Source: Nitrospira sp. (GTDB lineage Bacteria > Nitrospirota > Nitrospiria > Nitrospirales > Nitrospiraceae). From it: DNA of 33,158 bases. The notes under the pieces are model-generated. The model was not told the origin of the DNA, ran no database searches, and saw only the letters and a list, made by a program, of their open reading frames with translations. The DNA lies in assembly GCA_005116945.1 (NCBI GenBank), contig SWDH01000042.1, forward strand, positions 74,088 to 107,245, given 5' to 3'. Both the position numbers and the translations under genes were made by a program. Numbering within the stretch: position 1 is the stretch's first letter; every line of letters begins with the position of its first letter. Of this stretch, positions 32,812 through 33,158 are shown one piece after another.

Positions 32812-33158
32812 TTTCTCTTACTGGTACATCGAACATCAGAGGGAACACTGCTCCGTACCTCGCGGCAGGGCCGAGCCCATCTCGATGGAGTCCTGGAGGA
32901 CTATGCCTATCTCGCGGAAGGATTAGTCGACCTCTATGAAGCCTGTGGGCAGGAACGCTATCTCACGACCGCGCTTCAATTGGGGGAGCGGATGGTCAGT
33001 TCATTCCAGGACAAGGACCAGGGAGGGTTCTACACGACCGCAACGGCTCATGAAACGTTGATTATACGAGCGCGGGAGGGAGCGGATGGTGCAACACCCA
33101 GTGGGAACGCCGTGGCGGTTTCAGCCCTCGCCAGACTCTCCTTTCATTACGATCGCCA
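32812..33158 (+). pseudogene. YyaL/SPATA20-type thioredoxin-domain (DUF255) protein, internal fragment, cut at both sides
   Basis: The plus-strand frame from about 32812 to the window edge encodes SEGTLLRTSRQGRAHLDGVL, EDYAYLAEGLVDLYEACGQE, RYLTTALQLGERMVSSF, GGFYTTATAHETLIIRAREG and ATPSGNAVAVSALARLSF. These match the six-hairpin (alpha/alpha-toroid, GlcNAc 2-epimerase-like) C-terminal half of YyaL/DUF255 proteins, about residues 430-545 of ~690. No start codon, ribosome binding site or N-terminal thioredoxin domain precedes it. The sequence immediately upstream is the truncated, opposite-strand PIG-L gene. The C-terminal end runs off the window. The cellular role of this family is poorly known. 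Confidence 0.8.

Noticed and set aside
1-33158. tRNA, rRNA, riboswitch or CRISPR array
   Set aside because: Gene-free stretches were read on both strands. No cloverleaf with a GTTCRANYC-type T loop, no regularly spaced direct repeats and no recognisable riboswitch core were found.

Overview
The window looks like part of a Nitrospira-type chromosome (phylum Nitrospirota). This is inference. The support is the gene set, the arrangement aroQ-efp-accB-accC and tsaD-hflX-nth-yicC-gmk-rpoZ-coaBC, many GTG starts, and an intergenic terminal-inverted-repeat element of a kind I associate with Nitrospira genomes. Most genes lie on the minus strand. I see no tRNA, rRNA, CRISPR array, transposase, integrase or phage gene. 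Both ends are cut: groL at the left edge lacks its N-terminal part, and a YyaL-type gene runs off the right edge.

Layout. 1-1073: C-terminal two thirds of groL with its terminator. 1.2-5.0 kb: an accessory block with two copies of a MITE-like repeat around a small membrane-protein gene, then (minus strand) a large DUF4062-STAND ATPase-FGE/lectin-fold protein followed by an XRE regulator. 5.2-7.0 kb: an SLC1-type carboxylate/amino-acid symporter and, divergently, a small secreted protein. 7.5-10.6 kb: operon aroQ-efp-accB-accC with a clear sigma70-type promoter. 10.7-17.9 kb: a long housekeeping operon, tsaD-hflX-nth-yicC-gmk-rpoZ-coaBC-TPR, with several 4-base stop/start overlaps. 18.0-21.6 kb: clpC and nadK, divergent, each with a good promoter; clpC ends at a near-ideal terminator. 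21.6-22.9 kb: an FAD/NADP oxidoreductase of the ferredoxin-NADP reductase type. 23.1-26.8 kb: a periplasmic cupredoxin plus beta-propeller protein between two paralogous HEAT-like lipoproteins. 27.2-30.0 kb: fumC and mtnA. 30.0-32.8 kb: a coupled envelope-glycan operon of PIG-L deacetylase, DegT aminotransferase and WecA-like phosphoglycosyl transferase.

The observations most worth checking are these. (1) coaBC carries an apparent in-frame loss of about 75 residues that removes essential parts of both enzyme halves. (2) The join near 32807-32812 fuses a PIG-L gene lacking its HPDD motif head-to-head with a YyaL fragment lacking its first ~60%. Both look like deletions or assembly errors. (3) The STAND/FGE plus XRE locus is a plausible defence or signalling system, and its C-terminus resembles diversity-generating-retroelement target domains. 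(4) The cupredoxin-propeller protein has many histidines and a CX3CH motif, and may be an undescribed metalloprotein.
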